Below, piece by piece: positions 44,001 through 50,531 of a DNA stretch of 64,000 nucleotides (positions within the stretch are counted from its first letter, which is position 1; each line of letters begins with the position of its first letter). The notes under the pieces are model-generated. The model was not told where the DNA came from, made no database searches, and worked only from the letters and a program-made list of their open reading frames with translations. Source of the DNA: Meghimatium bilineatum (taxonomy: Eukaryota > Mollusca > Gastropoda > Stylommatophora > Philomycidae); NCBI GenBank assembly GCA_034231615.1, contig CM067319.1:10810891-10874890 (forward strand), read 5' to 3'. A program made the translations under genes and the position numbers.

Positions 44001-47000
44001 TATAATACCATGTTCTAGCATGTCTACAGTATTCTCATGACTTGGGAGTGGACAAACTTGACAATCTTCACTGCTTATGTTTGCTACTAACAATGTTGTT
44101 GTTATCAAAATCTATACCTACATGTTTCCAATATTATCTCATCACTGGAAGTATCCAACGACTGTTTTAATACAAGTATAGCTTATTTAGCATTTATTAA
44201 AGTTCTAAAATGATCTTGTCATGACAATATCTTTGGTTGTCATGGTAAACAAACTTAACAGTACCAACAGATGACACTATTTTGCCTTAGAACAAGCCAC
44301 TGCAGACTGTTGGGTCACCTTTACCGACTGAGGAACTTATAAACAGATGATTATCCACGATAGCTCCTTTTCTCTTCAAATACAGTGGGAAGAAGCAGTG
44401 ACACCGTCCCATTGTATATTGATCATATTGTTTGTTTCTAATTTGTGGTTGTTTCACACTGGAACCAAGACTCCTGAACACATTCTTCAGGAGTGCCCAA
44501 CATACAAAGAGCAGAAACAGTGGACCTGGCAAGAGGTTACAGATTTGTGACAAAAGCTGTGGGACATCCGCTCTGACCTGAAGAAGACATTGGACTTCAC
44601 CCTAACAATATAACATGAGTGCAGATGAAGAAGAAACTAACAGCATTTTGAAACGAACTTGGAAAGTGCAACAAAATTTCTTTTATTTTTAATCTGTCAA
44701 TGTTTTCATGCCCGTGTAGCAACCAGGGCCAGGACTTCTAGTTTAGGCAGTGTAGCAACCAGGGCATGGACTTCTAGTTTAGGCCTGTGTAGCAACCAGG
44801 GCATGGACTTCTAGTTTAGGCAGTGTAGCAACCAGGACCTGGACTTCTAGTTTAGGCCTGTGTAGCAACTAGGGTCTGGACTTCTAGTTTAGGCCTGTGT
44901 AACAACCAGGGCATGGACTTCTAGTTTAGGCAGTGTAGCAACCAGGGCCTGGACTTCTAGTTTAGGCAGTGTAGCAACCAGGACCTGGACTTCTAGTTTA
45001 GGCCCGTGTAGCAACCAGGACCTGGACTTCTAGTTTAGGCCTGTGTAGCAACTAGGGTCTGGACTTCTAGTTTAGGCCTGTGTAACAACCAGGGCATGGA
45101 CTTCTAGTTTAGGGTGCAATGAATAGGGCCCACTGTTTTCTTTCTAGTCATGTCTGTCTAAAGAAAGTTGTGGGATATGCTGACAACCTGTTAAAAAATC
45201 ATCATTGTCACATGTTGTCTTCTTCTTTCATTTCGCTAATAATGTCTATATCTGCAGTGTTGTTTCTTGTATAAATTGGACAGTGTTTTCCATTTCTTGT
45301 TTTGTACCATAAAGTTTAACATTCATCGGTGTATCAGGCCAGTATGTGCATCTTAATGTATCATAGTTTGCACATTCTTGAAGGATATGTTCTGAAGTCT
45401 GGTTAGCTTGTCCACAAATACACTTTGCTGTTGTGCCAATTTTAAATTTTGTATACATATGGCTGTTTAGTCTTGTGTCCAGTTCTGAGTTGAAATATGA
45501 TTACCTGGATTATCGGGGAGCCGTGTTAGCGCACTGGCTTCACATATGAGTGGTCCTGGGTTCATTCCCCAGTTGAGGCGGAAATGTTTTCAGATCGCAA
45601 CGGCTCCCAGGTCGACCCAGCCTTAAATGGGTACCGGATTAATCCGGGAAGTAAAGACTGCGAGGGAGAGGAGATGGCTACCGCCCTCATTTGCAGAGCC
45701 TGTGAAATGTGAGATCGCTAACATCTCACACCCCTACGACATTAATAAATGCTATGGGTTACTTTACTTTTTTTTTTTTTATGATTACCTGATCTTGTCT
45801 GTTAAGTAGGTGGTAGTTGTCCCGTGGAGGTAAGTTAGGCAATTGTTGTGCCTTTATCATGGATTTTTTTTGGGTGATAGCTGATTGGTACATCTGGTTG
45901 CTGCATGTTAGCACCTTCCTTGGCGAGTTGATCAGCTCTCTCATTTCCTGCTATTCCACAGTGTGATGGAATTCATTGCAGTATAACTCTACACCTATTT
46001 TGTACTATGGACAATACACATGTTGTCTCAACTTCTTACTTTTTTATTCTATCAAGTAATCCTCATGGATGATTAAATGCAGGCCAGTGGACATTGCACC
46101 TTTATTTGTGTGTGTGTGTGAGACAGACTTTTTAGTGACGGGAATGCTAGTTGTGCCTTCGCTGTAGATGTGTCAACAAATCAGACAGAGAAATGATGAA
46201 ATAGTTGGTCCAGAAGTATGTGATGTGCTCCTGACAGGACGTGGTAATCCTCAGATATTGGCACACTGTAATGCCTCCATCCTGGAACTAACCATGTATC
46301 CGTAACCGCCCCTTACACAACCATGCCTTTGAGACAACCTTGCATGTGTCCAGGTGTCACCTCAGTTACACAACTGAGACGAACCTATGCTTTTGCCAGA
46401 AAGACTATGAGCTGTCAAGAGCTACCTGCTCACAGCTAAAGCGATTATTCATCATCATCATGATGATTGTTTACAATGCCATATTGTCAGAAATACTCTT
46501 CTGCTGATTACTTAAAATATGCAAGGACCAGTGGTTTTTTTTTGTTTGAGTTTCTCAAACTCCCAATGGATCACTCTTGTAGCAGGTGAATGGTCCTACT
46601 AGATTTCCAGCAGGATATAGTCCAAAGAACGAAAGTGTGTTGTCATCATTTTATTTGCGTCAATGGTCCAACATATCTGACTGGCCATGGTAACTAATAC
46701 TTTCAGCATTTTACCACTACCAGTGAACAGTGGATGGCTGTAACTATATCACTAGTAGGTCAGCCATACTAGAGACCTGGTGCCCGTACTCCATGCTGAT
46801 GACCAATCTCAGAGCTAACCATGGTCAAACTTGCTTGACTATTTTGCTGTTGTCTGCCTTGGTATCGACATATTCACTGACGTCCACTCATCCGTTTCAA
46901 AATATATTTGATTATATTGTACATTCATCATTATCAGTACTACTTTTGAACAGAGTGAATGACTTAGCAAAGTATTTGTTGACGCCTTAAACCACCTTCA

Positions 47001-49222
47001 CCGTTTTCTGGTACTCAATGTGATTGGGGGGGGGGGGGTGTAATTTAGATCAATGTGATATTGTTCTTGTTGTACATTGTAGGTGATGTCATTACACCAA
47101 GAGACACAGAGATACGATATTGGTGAGTACAGGTCTGTCCTTCCCATGTCACATACTGGTAATGTCACATACTGATTAAGAATAAGTTTAAAAACTGTCA
47201 TTTGGTTATTCAATTCTCCTTAGTTTATGTGTCTGGCTGTTTGACAGAGAGGTACAGAGCATATCTCATGCAGCAAAGATGCAGGTTCAATCTCCGATGC
47301 ATGCAGCTGTGGTGCATCTGGAGTATTTGAAAAAACAATGGCAATCTACTGCCTGTAAATATTGCCTAGAAAATCACTGCAATCAACAAAATCTGGACTG
47401 TTATCCCAGAGCTTTCTTTCATACCCAGAAGTTTTCAACTATCAGTGGAGGCTTATTCTACCATTATCTGTGCAGATATTCTTCTTCTGCGTTCGTTCTC
47501 AAACTCCTGCAGATTAGCAGGATATAGTCCGGAGAACGGAATGCGTTGTATCATGGTTTACAGCATTGCTGCGATATCTGCGCCTTTCGGCCTGACACAT
47601 CCGACTTCAGCATGGCCTTGGGTCACTGACCCTATATGGGATGGGACAGCCAACTCCATCCCATAACTTCCTTAGTCGCCTTTTACGACATGCGTGGAAG
47701 GTAAACAGTGTTGCTATTCTTTGCTCCCCTTTCGGGCCCCGGCAACACACGGGCGGTGCAGATATTCAATCATTGACCTATGTTAAGAGGCTCATTCTAC
47801 CATTATGTATGCAGATATTCAATCATTGACCTATGTGTTTCCAGGGTCAGAAAGGGGATCAAAGAATAGGAACACTTCTATCATGCATGTCTAAGTAAAG
47901 GGTGACTAAGACACCCATCTCATTTGGGCCTTCTTCTGTATTTTGTGAATGCTTCAGATATTGGCTCTAGTGAGGACTTCAGTACCAGGTACTTTATTTT
48001 GCAACTTTATGAATCATACTGCATGTTAGTTAGTTTGTTCCTTTCGTGCCGCAAGCGACACATAGGGCAGAGGTTTTGGTTCTCCATATGATGTGGTCCG
48101 CTGCCTGCAGCTTTAGTTCCTGGATGGTCTTACAGCCTATTAATTCCCCTTCTTTAAGAATGGTGTTTTTAAGGGTTGTTTTAGGTCTTCCTCTTTTTCT
48201 TTTACCCTCAGGTGACCACATAAGGGCTTGCTGGTTTATTCTCTTTACATCTAGTTGTAAAACGTGACCAAGGTATTTCCATCTTCGTTTTCTTATGATG
48301 TTTGAAACTGCATGAGCTACATATAATCTCTTTATTTAAGTCTGATCTTCGCTGGAGACAGATGTGTCAGGTCATTGGTGCAAATAAAATGGTGACATAA
48401 CGCATTTCCAGTCTCTGGTCTATATCCTGCTGGAAGTCTAGTAGGGCCATTGTCCTTCTGCAAGAGAAATCCAGCGGGAGTTTGAGAATGAATGCTGAAG
48501 AAGTATGGTCATATGCTATGGAGAGGTTTAACTTCATCCCTAACTATAGTTAGTCTCAGAATCACCTTGGCACTCTTTGTGGTTCAAATTTTTCTTGCTA
48601 GCCACATCCACCATCACCATGGATTTTAGCTTACTCTTTTATACAGCACAACAGTAATATTATGTTTCAAGAAGACAGAAGGGTGCCATTTAGTTGTTGC
48701 TGTTTGAAATGTTTTTTTATAATTTTGCAGATGATGATTTAAGAAATCCTACTGTGGTTGCGGTGATGGATGTCTGCGATCTTTCGGTGGAGCAAATGAG
48801 AAAAAAACTGGAACAAATAAGATTAACCAAAGGTAACATTTTAAAGGGCATAATTGTCTTCTGTGTTTGTTCTCAAACTCCTACTGGTTGGCAGGATGTA
48901 GGTCCAGAGAATGGAGTTTTGGTTTGGTTTACATTTTACACCCTTTGGTTCTACACATCTGATTACAGCATTTGTTTACTTTGTTGACTTATCATACATT
49001 GATGTCATGCTTTTTACTTATCAGCTATTCAATCCCCTCCCTGCAACGCCTTAACTGGTAAAATGCAGTATTGACATTTGTTATTTTTTTTAATCAAACA
49101 TTATTTCATTCAAACATTATTTCATTCTTTGACTTGTCAAACATTAGTTACCTTGTTCTTGAACATTTGCAGGACCTGATTACAAAATAACAACAAATGA
49201 TTTTGAAGATCTGAATGTGTGA
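29108..49222 (+). CDS. Inhibitor-of-apoptosis protein: two BIR domains + UBA-like end, no RING
   Basis: Exons 29108-29671, 38452-38588, 43032-43303, 47083-47122, 48731-48832 and 49173-49222 join in frame (every phase matches) to 387 residues after one split-codon base. BIR1 about residues 98-168: Zn ligands C136, C139, H156, C163 (C-x2-C-x16-H-x6-C). BIR2 about 205-275: C241, C244, H261, C268, same spacing; W214-P215 present. Residues about 341-387 (NPTVVAVMDV, RLTKGPDYK, DFEDLNV) resemble the UBA region of XIAP/cIAP proteins. BIR modules bind caspases or IAP-binding motifs; UBA binds ubiquitin; a RING would give E3 activity but none follows before the TGA at 49220. The true start is uncertain: an in-frame ATG lies at 29136 and an upstream exon is possible because the exon opens mid-codon. 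It could be an intact RING-less paralog in an expanded IAP family, or an alternatively spliced form. Confidence 0.9.
29950..31145 (-). mobile_element. RepB copy expanded by a 47-bp array
   Basis: A minus-strand RepB tail (TCTGCGTTTGTTCTCAAAC) leads into the array, and normal RepB (ATCATGGTTTACAGTTTAGC) resumes after it. The array is therefore an internal amplification of this copy. Confidence 0.85.
29973..31100. repeat. 47-bp tandem array, 24 copies
   Basis: The unit starts CTCAAACTCCTGCAGATTAG and ends GTCCAGAGAATGGAATGT. Period exactly 47 from 29973 to the last unit at 31054 with no indels. A few copies have ATATAG for ATGTAG, ATTAGTAGG, or AATGCC. Each unit can form the hairpin CCTGC-AGATTA-GCAGG. 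Confidence 0.97.
31140..31418 (+). mobile_element. RepB copy
   Basis: GCCAAGGTCTGAGAGGGGAG at the head, a 24-bp internal duplication of TCAGTGACCCATATAGGG, tail AACGAACGCAGAAGAAG. Confidence 0.75.
31436..31735 (-). mobile_element. RepB copy with a second internal tandem expansion
   Basis: TTACACTTCCAACTTAAGCA plus TGGCT-type units repeat about 5 times (31,440-31,596), then RepB continues (CACTTTGACC, CTTCCTTAATCGTCTCCC, TGCTATTCTTTAATCCCC). Confidence 0.65.
31994..32060. repeat. (CT)n microsatellite
   Basis: About 33 CT dinucleotides immediately upstream of the long pyrimidine-rich array. Confidence 0.97.
32113..35322 (+). repeat. 3.2-kb composite array of 31-bp and 22-bp units
   Basis: Long units (TTTTCTACTTCTGTCTTATA then TTTTTCTGCAG) and short units (TCTACTTCTGTCTTATAT then TTTT) are interleaved; runs of short units recur near 33,730, 33,910, 34,210 and 34,820, suggesting higher-order duplication. 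By hand count about 59 CTGCAG junctions; other long units have CTGCAT. Both unit lengths are 1 mod 3 and no + frame meets a stop, which explains the two >1,100-codon open frames; these are not genes. It lies in the IAP intron 29672-38451, sense strand. Confidence 0.97.
35325..35440 (+). repeat. RepC fragment
   Basis: TGTGCTTTTGTCAGAAAGAC, GGGCTGTAAAGCGCTACCTG, ATCACAGCTAAAGGGCTTAT and TCATCATCATC, as in RepC at 46.4 kb. Confidence 0.6.
35441..35672 (+). mobile_element. RepB copy
   Basis: GCATGTCATAAGAGGTGAT, GATTGTTCCATCTCATAGG, CTGAAGTCGTGTCAGGCC and CTGTAAACCCATGACGCAAC. Tail lost. Confidence 0.65.
35690..35905. repeat. Irregular tandem repeat
   Basis: Units CATCCTTGTTAATGTACATG plus AAT, and GTATAGATAATTTAGAATAC, alternate in about 8 blocks. 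Confidence 0.85.
36215..36795 (-). mobile_element. RepD copy, diverged
   Basis: Contains CACGCATGCAGTTGTGTCTG, a poly-A/G-run insert region, GGTTGCATACCTGGAGCCAT and TTTTTGCC..GAACATTTGG-type text in minus-strand RepD order. Confidence 0.65.
36818..37270 (+). pseudogene. I-clade-like LINE RT C-terminal remnant
   Basis: REHPTYLGVMLDWQLTLKRH, LLKILTGTSWGSDKGTLRTI, then frameshifted VESLGRVQNNALCLISGSMR and PLEILRDMATYERSKRM. The TYLGVxxD..L.W..H motif and LxGTxWG are typical of the post-RT region, as in the 40.9-kb copy. Confidence 0.7.
37347..37750 (-). mobile_element. RepA insertion with 12-bp TSD and 7-copy array
   Basis: Flanked by TTTAGTATGTTT at 37335-37346 and 37751-37762. Minus-strand order: (CTT)n tail, seven 40-bp repeats, then the unamplified remainder ending in ACACATCCGTCTACGACAGG. 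The TSD proves retroposition. Confidence 0.9.
37365..37644. repeat. 40-bp tandem repeat, exactly 7 copies
   Basis: The unit contains ATTCTCAAACTCCTGATGGA and TCTCCCTTGTAGCAGGAC. Copies look identical, so amplification is recent. Confidence 0.97.
38043..38402 (+). mobile_element. RepB head-to-head pair
   Basis: 38,043-38,080 is a short minus RepB head (CTATTCTTTACTCCCCTG); 38,145-38,402 is a plus copy (CATGCATGTCATAAGAGGTG, GCTGTCCCATCCTAT, tail ATCATTGCAGAATAAGAGG). The plus copy ends 50 bp before an IAP exon. Confidence 0.6.
38452..38588 (+). CDS. IAP exon, N-half of BIR2
   Basis: Acceptor TTGTATTTTCAG, donor GTAAAG. Encodes LHLKPNEQEYPTQVDFSRRL, VSYQNWPMSAP and ALADAGFLYL. The BIR is split here at the G of YLGTGDKV, a position used in many IAP genes. 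Confidence 0.92.
38641..38929 (+). other. IAP intron, nothing recognised
   Basis: No motif or repeat assigned. Confidence 0.3.
38930..39425 (+). pseudogene. LINE C-terminal tail with C2H2-type finger
   Basis: SLCRLRCLGHTRRIEHGRIP, RYKDVCKRDIHNADIDMESW (frameshifted) and CTSCGRLFVAQICLVNHILH ending in Cys-His. The LGHxRRMEDGRIPK / RYKDVCKRD pattern with a terminal zinc finger is known from animal non-LTR elements. Confidence 0.7.
39740..40225 (+). repeat. RepC copy
   Basis: Colinear with 45,115-46,460 minus its LINE insertion: GGTGCGAAGAATAGGGTCAC, GCTGACAACCTGT, GGAATGCTAGGTGTGCCATT, CACTCCTGACAGGATGTG and GCTCACAGTTAAAGGGATTA. Confidence 0.65.
40385..42328 (+). mobile_element. 5'-truncated I-clade-like LINE, 12-bp TSD
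   Basis: Flanked by AAACTCCCACCG at 40373-40384 and 42329-42340. Truncated inside the RT; the 3' end GATCGCCGAAGAAGAAG is the family tail. The ORF is open throughout, so this is a recent insertion. Confidence 0.9.
40386..42302 (+). CDS. LINE ORF2 C-terminal part: RT palm/thumb + RNase H
   Basis: Uninterrupted frame from VWKDGLKNKLLRLGI (RT palm) to the stop at 42,300; the first internal ATG is 40,464. Counting from that Met: GVPQGGVLSPTLF, then YADD at 55-58; TYLGITLDSRMTWAKQ thumb region; RNase H D354 (YTDGSA), E394 (KAEMEA), D421 (LTDALS), D472 (GNEVADRLA), so all four catalytic acids are present; then LRTGHNKMNHLYTKFKIGTT and CHCSLANMTAEHILQEC, a Cys/His knuckle-like end. The first RT half, endonuclease and any ORF1 are missing through 5' truncation. 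RT plus RNase H in this order suggests the I-clade group (for example Nimb or Ingi); clade not proven. The protein would not mobilise itself. Confidence 0.88.
   Translation, partial: VWKDGLKNKLLRLGIRGHLYNWICNYMEKRTARVQVQGKRSRKRILEQGVPQGGVLSPTLFLIYINDIMEGIPTGVHSAMYADDLALWTGGVTIAVAKNRMQGALHKLESWTKKWLLTINEKKTTHTIFTLSNKVQKTTLKINNHVLPLEQNPTYLGITLDSRMTWAKQTEKAEKRARNRMAIMKKLAGTNWGADSKILKRLYTGRVRPVLEYGIAAWATASKMQFNKINKTQNQATRIITASMKSTPINTLETITGLQSMEDRRDMKVVQQAEKYKRLLNHPMHQRINGYGKSRLERSNFSANAKKLIQKAPTIGQAKPRPIQPVSIISPWAYGLPQLKEQIEGIEKKGTQTELERKRITEQHIAVNYPQDAWTHAYTDGSATNAIENGGGGVTLRLKYGKDVTLAIATGKLSTNFKAEMEALKKAAETILQHKEQVHRNIVLLTDALSVITALKLHKNTELNELRAVLVQLYNNFQRVVIHWIPAHCNIEGNEVADRLAKEGGKLPQEDYLVSYEEVKTIIKGNYNKKWKEDHPKYNADDGYYQLSRRDQVILLRLRTGHNKMNHLYTKFKIGTTGLCHCSLANMTAEHILQECPQYADLRNKTWPTPISVEEKLYGTVDTLKQTAAYIIESEVPT
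42501..43031 (+). other. IAP intron, nothing firmly recognised
   Basis: TGTGCTTGACC-like low-complexity text and a short TAGCTATGTAGTGTA duplication (42,790-42,825) only. Confidence 0.35.
43032..43303 (+). CDS. IAP exon, Zn-binding half of BIR2 and linker
   Basis: Follows CCGTGACTAG; donor GTAAGT. GDKVQCFSCG, DDPWAEHARQASDCHYVL complete BIR2; a 50-residue Ser/Glu-rich linker follows. Confidence 0.92.
43357..43604 (-). mobile_element. RepB copy, head-to-head with next
   Basis: TTGTTCTTAAACTCCTGCAT, TATAGTTTACAGCATGG, ATGGGATGGAACAGCCAAC and GACAACACATGGGCGAG. Confidence 0.7.
43640..43890 (+). mobile_element. RepB copy
   Basis: CCATGTGTTCCCGGGGAGCA, GACTAAGGAGGTTTATGGGG, GGGTCAAGTGACCCAGAGCC, AAGCTGTAAACTGGGACAC and tail CAAAAGCAGAAGATGAAG. 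Confidence 0.72.
44283..44635 (+). mobile_element. I-clade-like LINE 3' fragment
   Basis: TGCAGACTGTTGGGTCACC as in the 1.2-kb copy; encodes GTKTPEHILQECPTYKEQKQ and a degenerate tail; ends GCAGATGAAGAAGAAAC. A foreign insert (about 44,350-44,455) separates the parts. Confidence 0.65.
44700..45115. repeat. 34-36-bp tandem repeat, about 12 copies
   Basis: The unit contains TGTAGCAACCAGGGCATGGA and CTTCTAGTTTAGGC with CAG or CTG endings. It abuts the RepC start and probably arose from its head (compare TGGCAACCGAGGATGGACTT at 39.74 kb). Confidence 0.9.
45221..46016 (-). mobile_element. 5'-truncated I-clade-like LINE in RepC, 12-bp TSD
   Basis: TSD CACATGTTGTCT at 45209-45220 and 46017-46028. 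The minus strand encodes GIAGNERADQLAKEGA, TGQ..NYHLLNRQDQVI, MYTKFKIGTTAKCICGQANQ and TSEHILQECANYDTLRCTYW, to a stop and the (GAA)n tail. Disrupted by the SINE below. Confidence 0.88.
45508..45780 (+). mobile_element. tRNA-derived SINE in the LINE, 11-bp TSD
   Basis: TSD ATGATTACCTG at 45497-45507 and 45781-45791. Head GGGGAGCCGTGTTAGCGCAC (A box) and CTGGGTTCATTCCCC (B box); body with AAATGGGTACCGGATTAATC; ends ACTTTACTTTTTTTTTTTTT. 273 bp. The T-rich end is unusual for a SINE. Confidence 0.9.
46550..46690 (-). mobile_element. RepA copy
   Basis: TCTCAAACTCCCAATGGATC, ACTAGATTTCCAGCAGGATA and CATTTTATTTGCGTCAATGG. Confidence 0.7.
47083..47122 (+). CDS. IAP micro-exon (40 bp)
   Basis: Acceptor TTGTACATTGTAG, donor GTGAGT. 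Reads VMSLHQETQRYDI plus one base. Supported only by its splice sites and perfect phase with both neighbours (0 in, 1 out). Confidence 0.7.
47225..47420 (+). mobile_element. tRNA-derived SINE
   Basis: GAGAGGTACAGAGCATATC (A-box-like) and GATGCAGGTTCAATCTCC (B box); then GGTGCATCTGGAGTATTTGA and ACAATGGCAATCTACTGCCT. It begins about 100 bp after the IAP micro-exon. Confidence 0.55.
47482..47755 (-). mobile_element. Full-length RepB with 12-bp TSD (type copy)
   Basis: TSD GTGCAGATATTC at 47470-47481 and 47756-47767. Minus-strand order: head CGCCCGTGTGTTGCCGGGGC, CATGTCGTAAAAGGCGACTA, GGGATGGAGTTGGCTGTCCC, GGGTCAGTGACCC palindrome, CTGAAGTCGGATGTGTCAGG, CTGCTAATCTGCAGGAG hairpin, tail GAACGAACGCAGAAGAA. 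274 bp. No clear tRNA promoter. Confidence 0.92.
47768..47930 (+). repeat. 56-bp duplication followed by RepB head
   Basis: CAGATATTCAATCATTGACC occurs twice; from about 47,846 a partial plus RepB follows (TTTCCAGGGTCAGAAAGGGG, CATGCATGTCTAAGTAAAGG). Confidence 0.6.
48010..48300 (-). mobile_element. LINE C-terminal tail fragment
   Basis: The minus strand encodes GHVLQLDVKRINQQALMWSP, EGKRKRGRPKTTLKNTILKE and TSALCVACGTKGTN, then AACTAACTAAC. Kin of 16,330 and 21,380. Confidence 0.75.
48347..48503 (+). mobile_element. RepA copy
   Basis: GACAGATGTGTCAGGTCATT, AAATAAAATGGTGACATAAC, GAAATCCAGCGGGAGTTTGA and tail ATGCTGAAGAAG. Sense-oriented in an IAP intron, with AATAAA. Confidence 0.75.
48731..48832 (+). 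CDS. IAP exon, UBA-like segment
   Basis: Acceptor TTATAATTTTGCAG, donor GTAACA. Encodes DDLRNPTVVAVMDVCDLSVE and QMRKKLEQIRLTK. The pattern NPxVxxxMD..S....V..L...LT fits IAP UBA domains. Confidence 0.85.
48857..48980 (-). mobile_element. RepB 3' fragment
   Basis: TTCTGTGTTTGTTCTCAAAC, GGTTGGCAGGATGTAGGTCC; starts 25 bp after an IAP exon donor. Confidence 0.6.
49173..49222 (+). CDS. IAP last exon
   Basis: Acceptor GAACATTTGCAG. Completes Gly372, then PDYKITTNDFEDLNV and TGA. It matches the end of an IAP UBA region (YKTxxDLVxDL), after which a RING would normally follow. Confidence 0.85.
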
Positions 49223-49247
49223 GGATGGCTTATGGATCAGATGCTTA

Positions 49248-49511
49248 TACTTGCTGGGGACTGAAAGGGAAGCAGAGAATAGCAACACTGCTAACTGCCA
49301 TGAATATCATTTGAGGTGGCTCAGGAGGTTTGGGAGTGAATTAGCTATCCCATCCCATAGCAGTCAGTGACTCAGAAGCCATGCTGAAGTTGGATGCTTA
49401 AGCTGCGCATATATTACAACCTAGCTGTAAACCATGACACAACACAATTTTGTTCTCCTGGTCTACATCCTGCTAATAATCAGAAGTTTGAGAATGAGAG
49501 CAGAAGAAGAA
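49248..49511 (+). mobile_element. RepB copy in the IAP 3' flank
   Basis: TGCTGGGGACTGAAAGGGA, GCTATCCCATCCCATAG, CTGTAAACCATGACACAACA, tail GAGAGCAGAAGAAGAAA. Starts 26 bp after the IAP stop, so probably within the 3' UTR. Confidence 0.75.
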
Positions 49512-49544
49512 AAATCTAAAACATTTATCTGTTGTTAGATTTAC

Positions 49545-49985
49545 CCATGTGGTGCTGGGAGCCACAAGGGAAGCACAGAATAGACCTGCCATATATATAT
49601 ATCATAAAACATGACTAATATGGCTTTAAATCTATTCTACCGCTGAAGATGGATATGTTTGGCCATTGGCGCAAATAAAACGGCGCCACAGTGCATTTCC
49701 ATTCTCTGGACTACATCCTGCTGAAAATCTAGTAGGATCATGGTCCTGCTACAAGGGAGATCCAGCGGGAGTTTGAGAATGAAACCTGTAGAAGAAGACG
49801 AAATGTATTTCTCTATTCCATCCCATTGATCAGTAATCCAGAAGCCTTGCTGAAGCCGGGTGTGTCAGGTCAATAGGTGCAGTTATCACAGTGAAGCTGT
49901 AAACCATGATCCATGGCATTCCATTCTCTGGACTACATCCTGCTAACCAGCAGGAAAATGAAAATGGATGTGCAGATAAGAAAGT
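49545..49985 (+). mobile_element. RepB copy with RepA nested at 49,641-49,798
   Basis: RepB head 49,545-49,632 and 3' half 49,815-49,985 (TCCATTCTCTGGACTACATC, CTGCTAACCAGCAGG) surround a full RepA (GGCGCAAATAAAACGGCG, CCAGCGGGAGTTTGAGAATG). RepA supplies AATAAA at 49674-49679, a possible polyadenylation signal for the IAP gene. Confidence 0.7.
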
Positions 49986-50123
49986 TGTCTTTGATTATTT
50001 GTAGCCAAAGATTGACTAATATGGACAGGTCCACATGATTAAGATGGAAGGATGGCCAATGCTGAATCATTTCAATCTTTTCTTGCCGTAGGTCCAGTGA
50101 AGTTTTTAATCTTTACCAAACTG

Positions 50124-50395
50124 GGTGTTTTTGGGGACTGAAAGGAGAGTGTAGAATAGCAATATTGTGACTTGCTTCATGTCATAAGAGACGACTAAGG
50201 AAGTTTTGGGGTGGTGGTGGCTGTTCCATTTTATAGGTCAAAGCAACCCGAAATCCATGCTAAAGTCAGCTGTATCAGCCAAAAGGCTCAGATATAACAA
50301 CCACACCATAAACCATGACAGTGTATTCTGTTCTCCGGTATACATCCTGTTAACCAGAGGAAGTTTGAGAACAAACTTAGAGGAAGTAGAAGAAT
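50124..50395 (+). mobile_element. RepB copy
   Basis: GGGGACTGAAAGGAGAGTGT, CATGTCATAAGAGACGACTA, ATGCTAAAGTCAGCTGTATC and tail GAGGAAGTAGAAGAA. Confidence 0.7.
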
Positions 50396-50531
50396 CTTTA
50401 CCTGTAGCTGCAATAAAGAACTGAGATGAGAAATCTATGAAATATCTATTCACTCTAGCTACAAGTTGCTTTTCTGACAGGAGAGTGCCTGCTACTTTCC
50501 TTCTTTTTCTTCATCGTTCTTCAGTCAGATA

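Larger units (their letters stand above)
45115..46460 (+). repeat. RepC copy hosting nested insertions
   Basis: GGGTGCAATGAATAGGGCCC, GCTGACAACCTGTTAAAAAA, then the LINE; resumes at 46,017 with GATTAAATGCAGGCCAGTGG, GGGAATGCTAGTTGTGCC, CTCACAGCTAAAGCGATTAT. The longest RepC copy here; class unknown, no termini defined. Confidence 0.65.

Noticed and set aside
45508-45580. A functional tRNA gene
   Set aside because: A and B boxes are present but the cloverleaf does not close and the sequence is the head of a SINE with TSDs. The same applies to 14,461 and 26,636 (minus).
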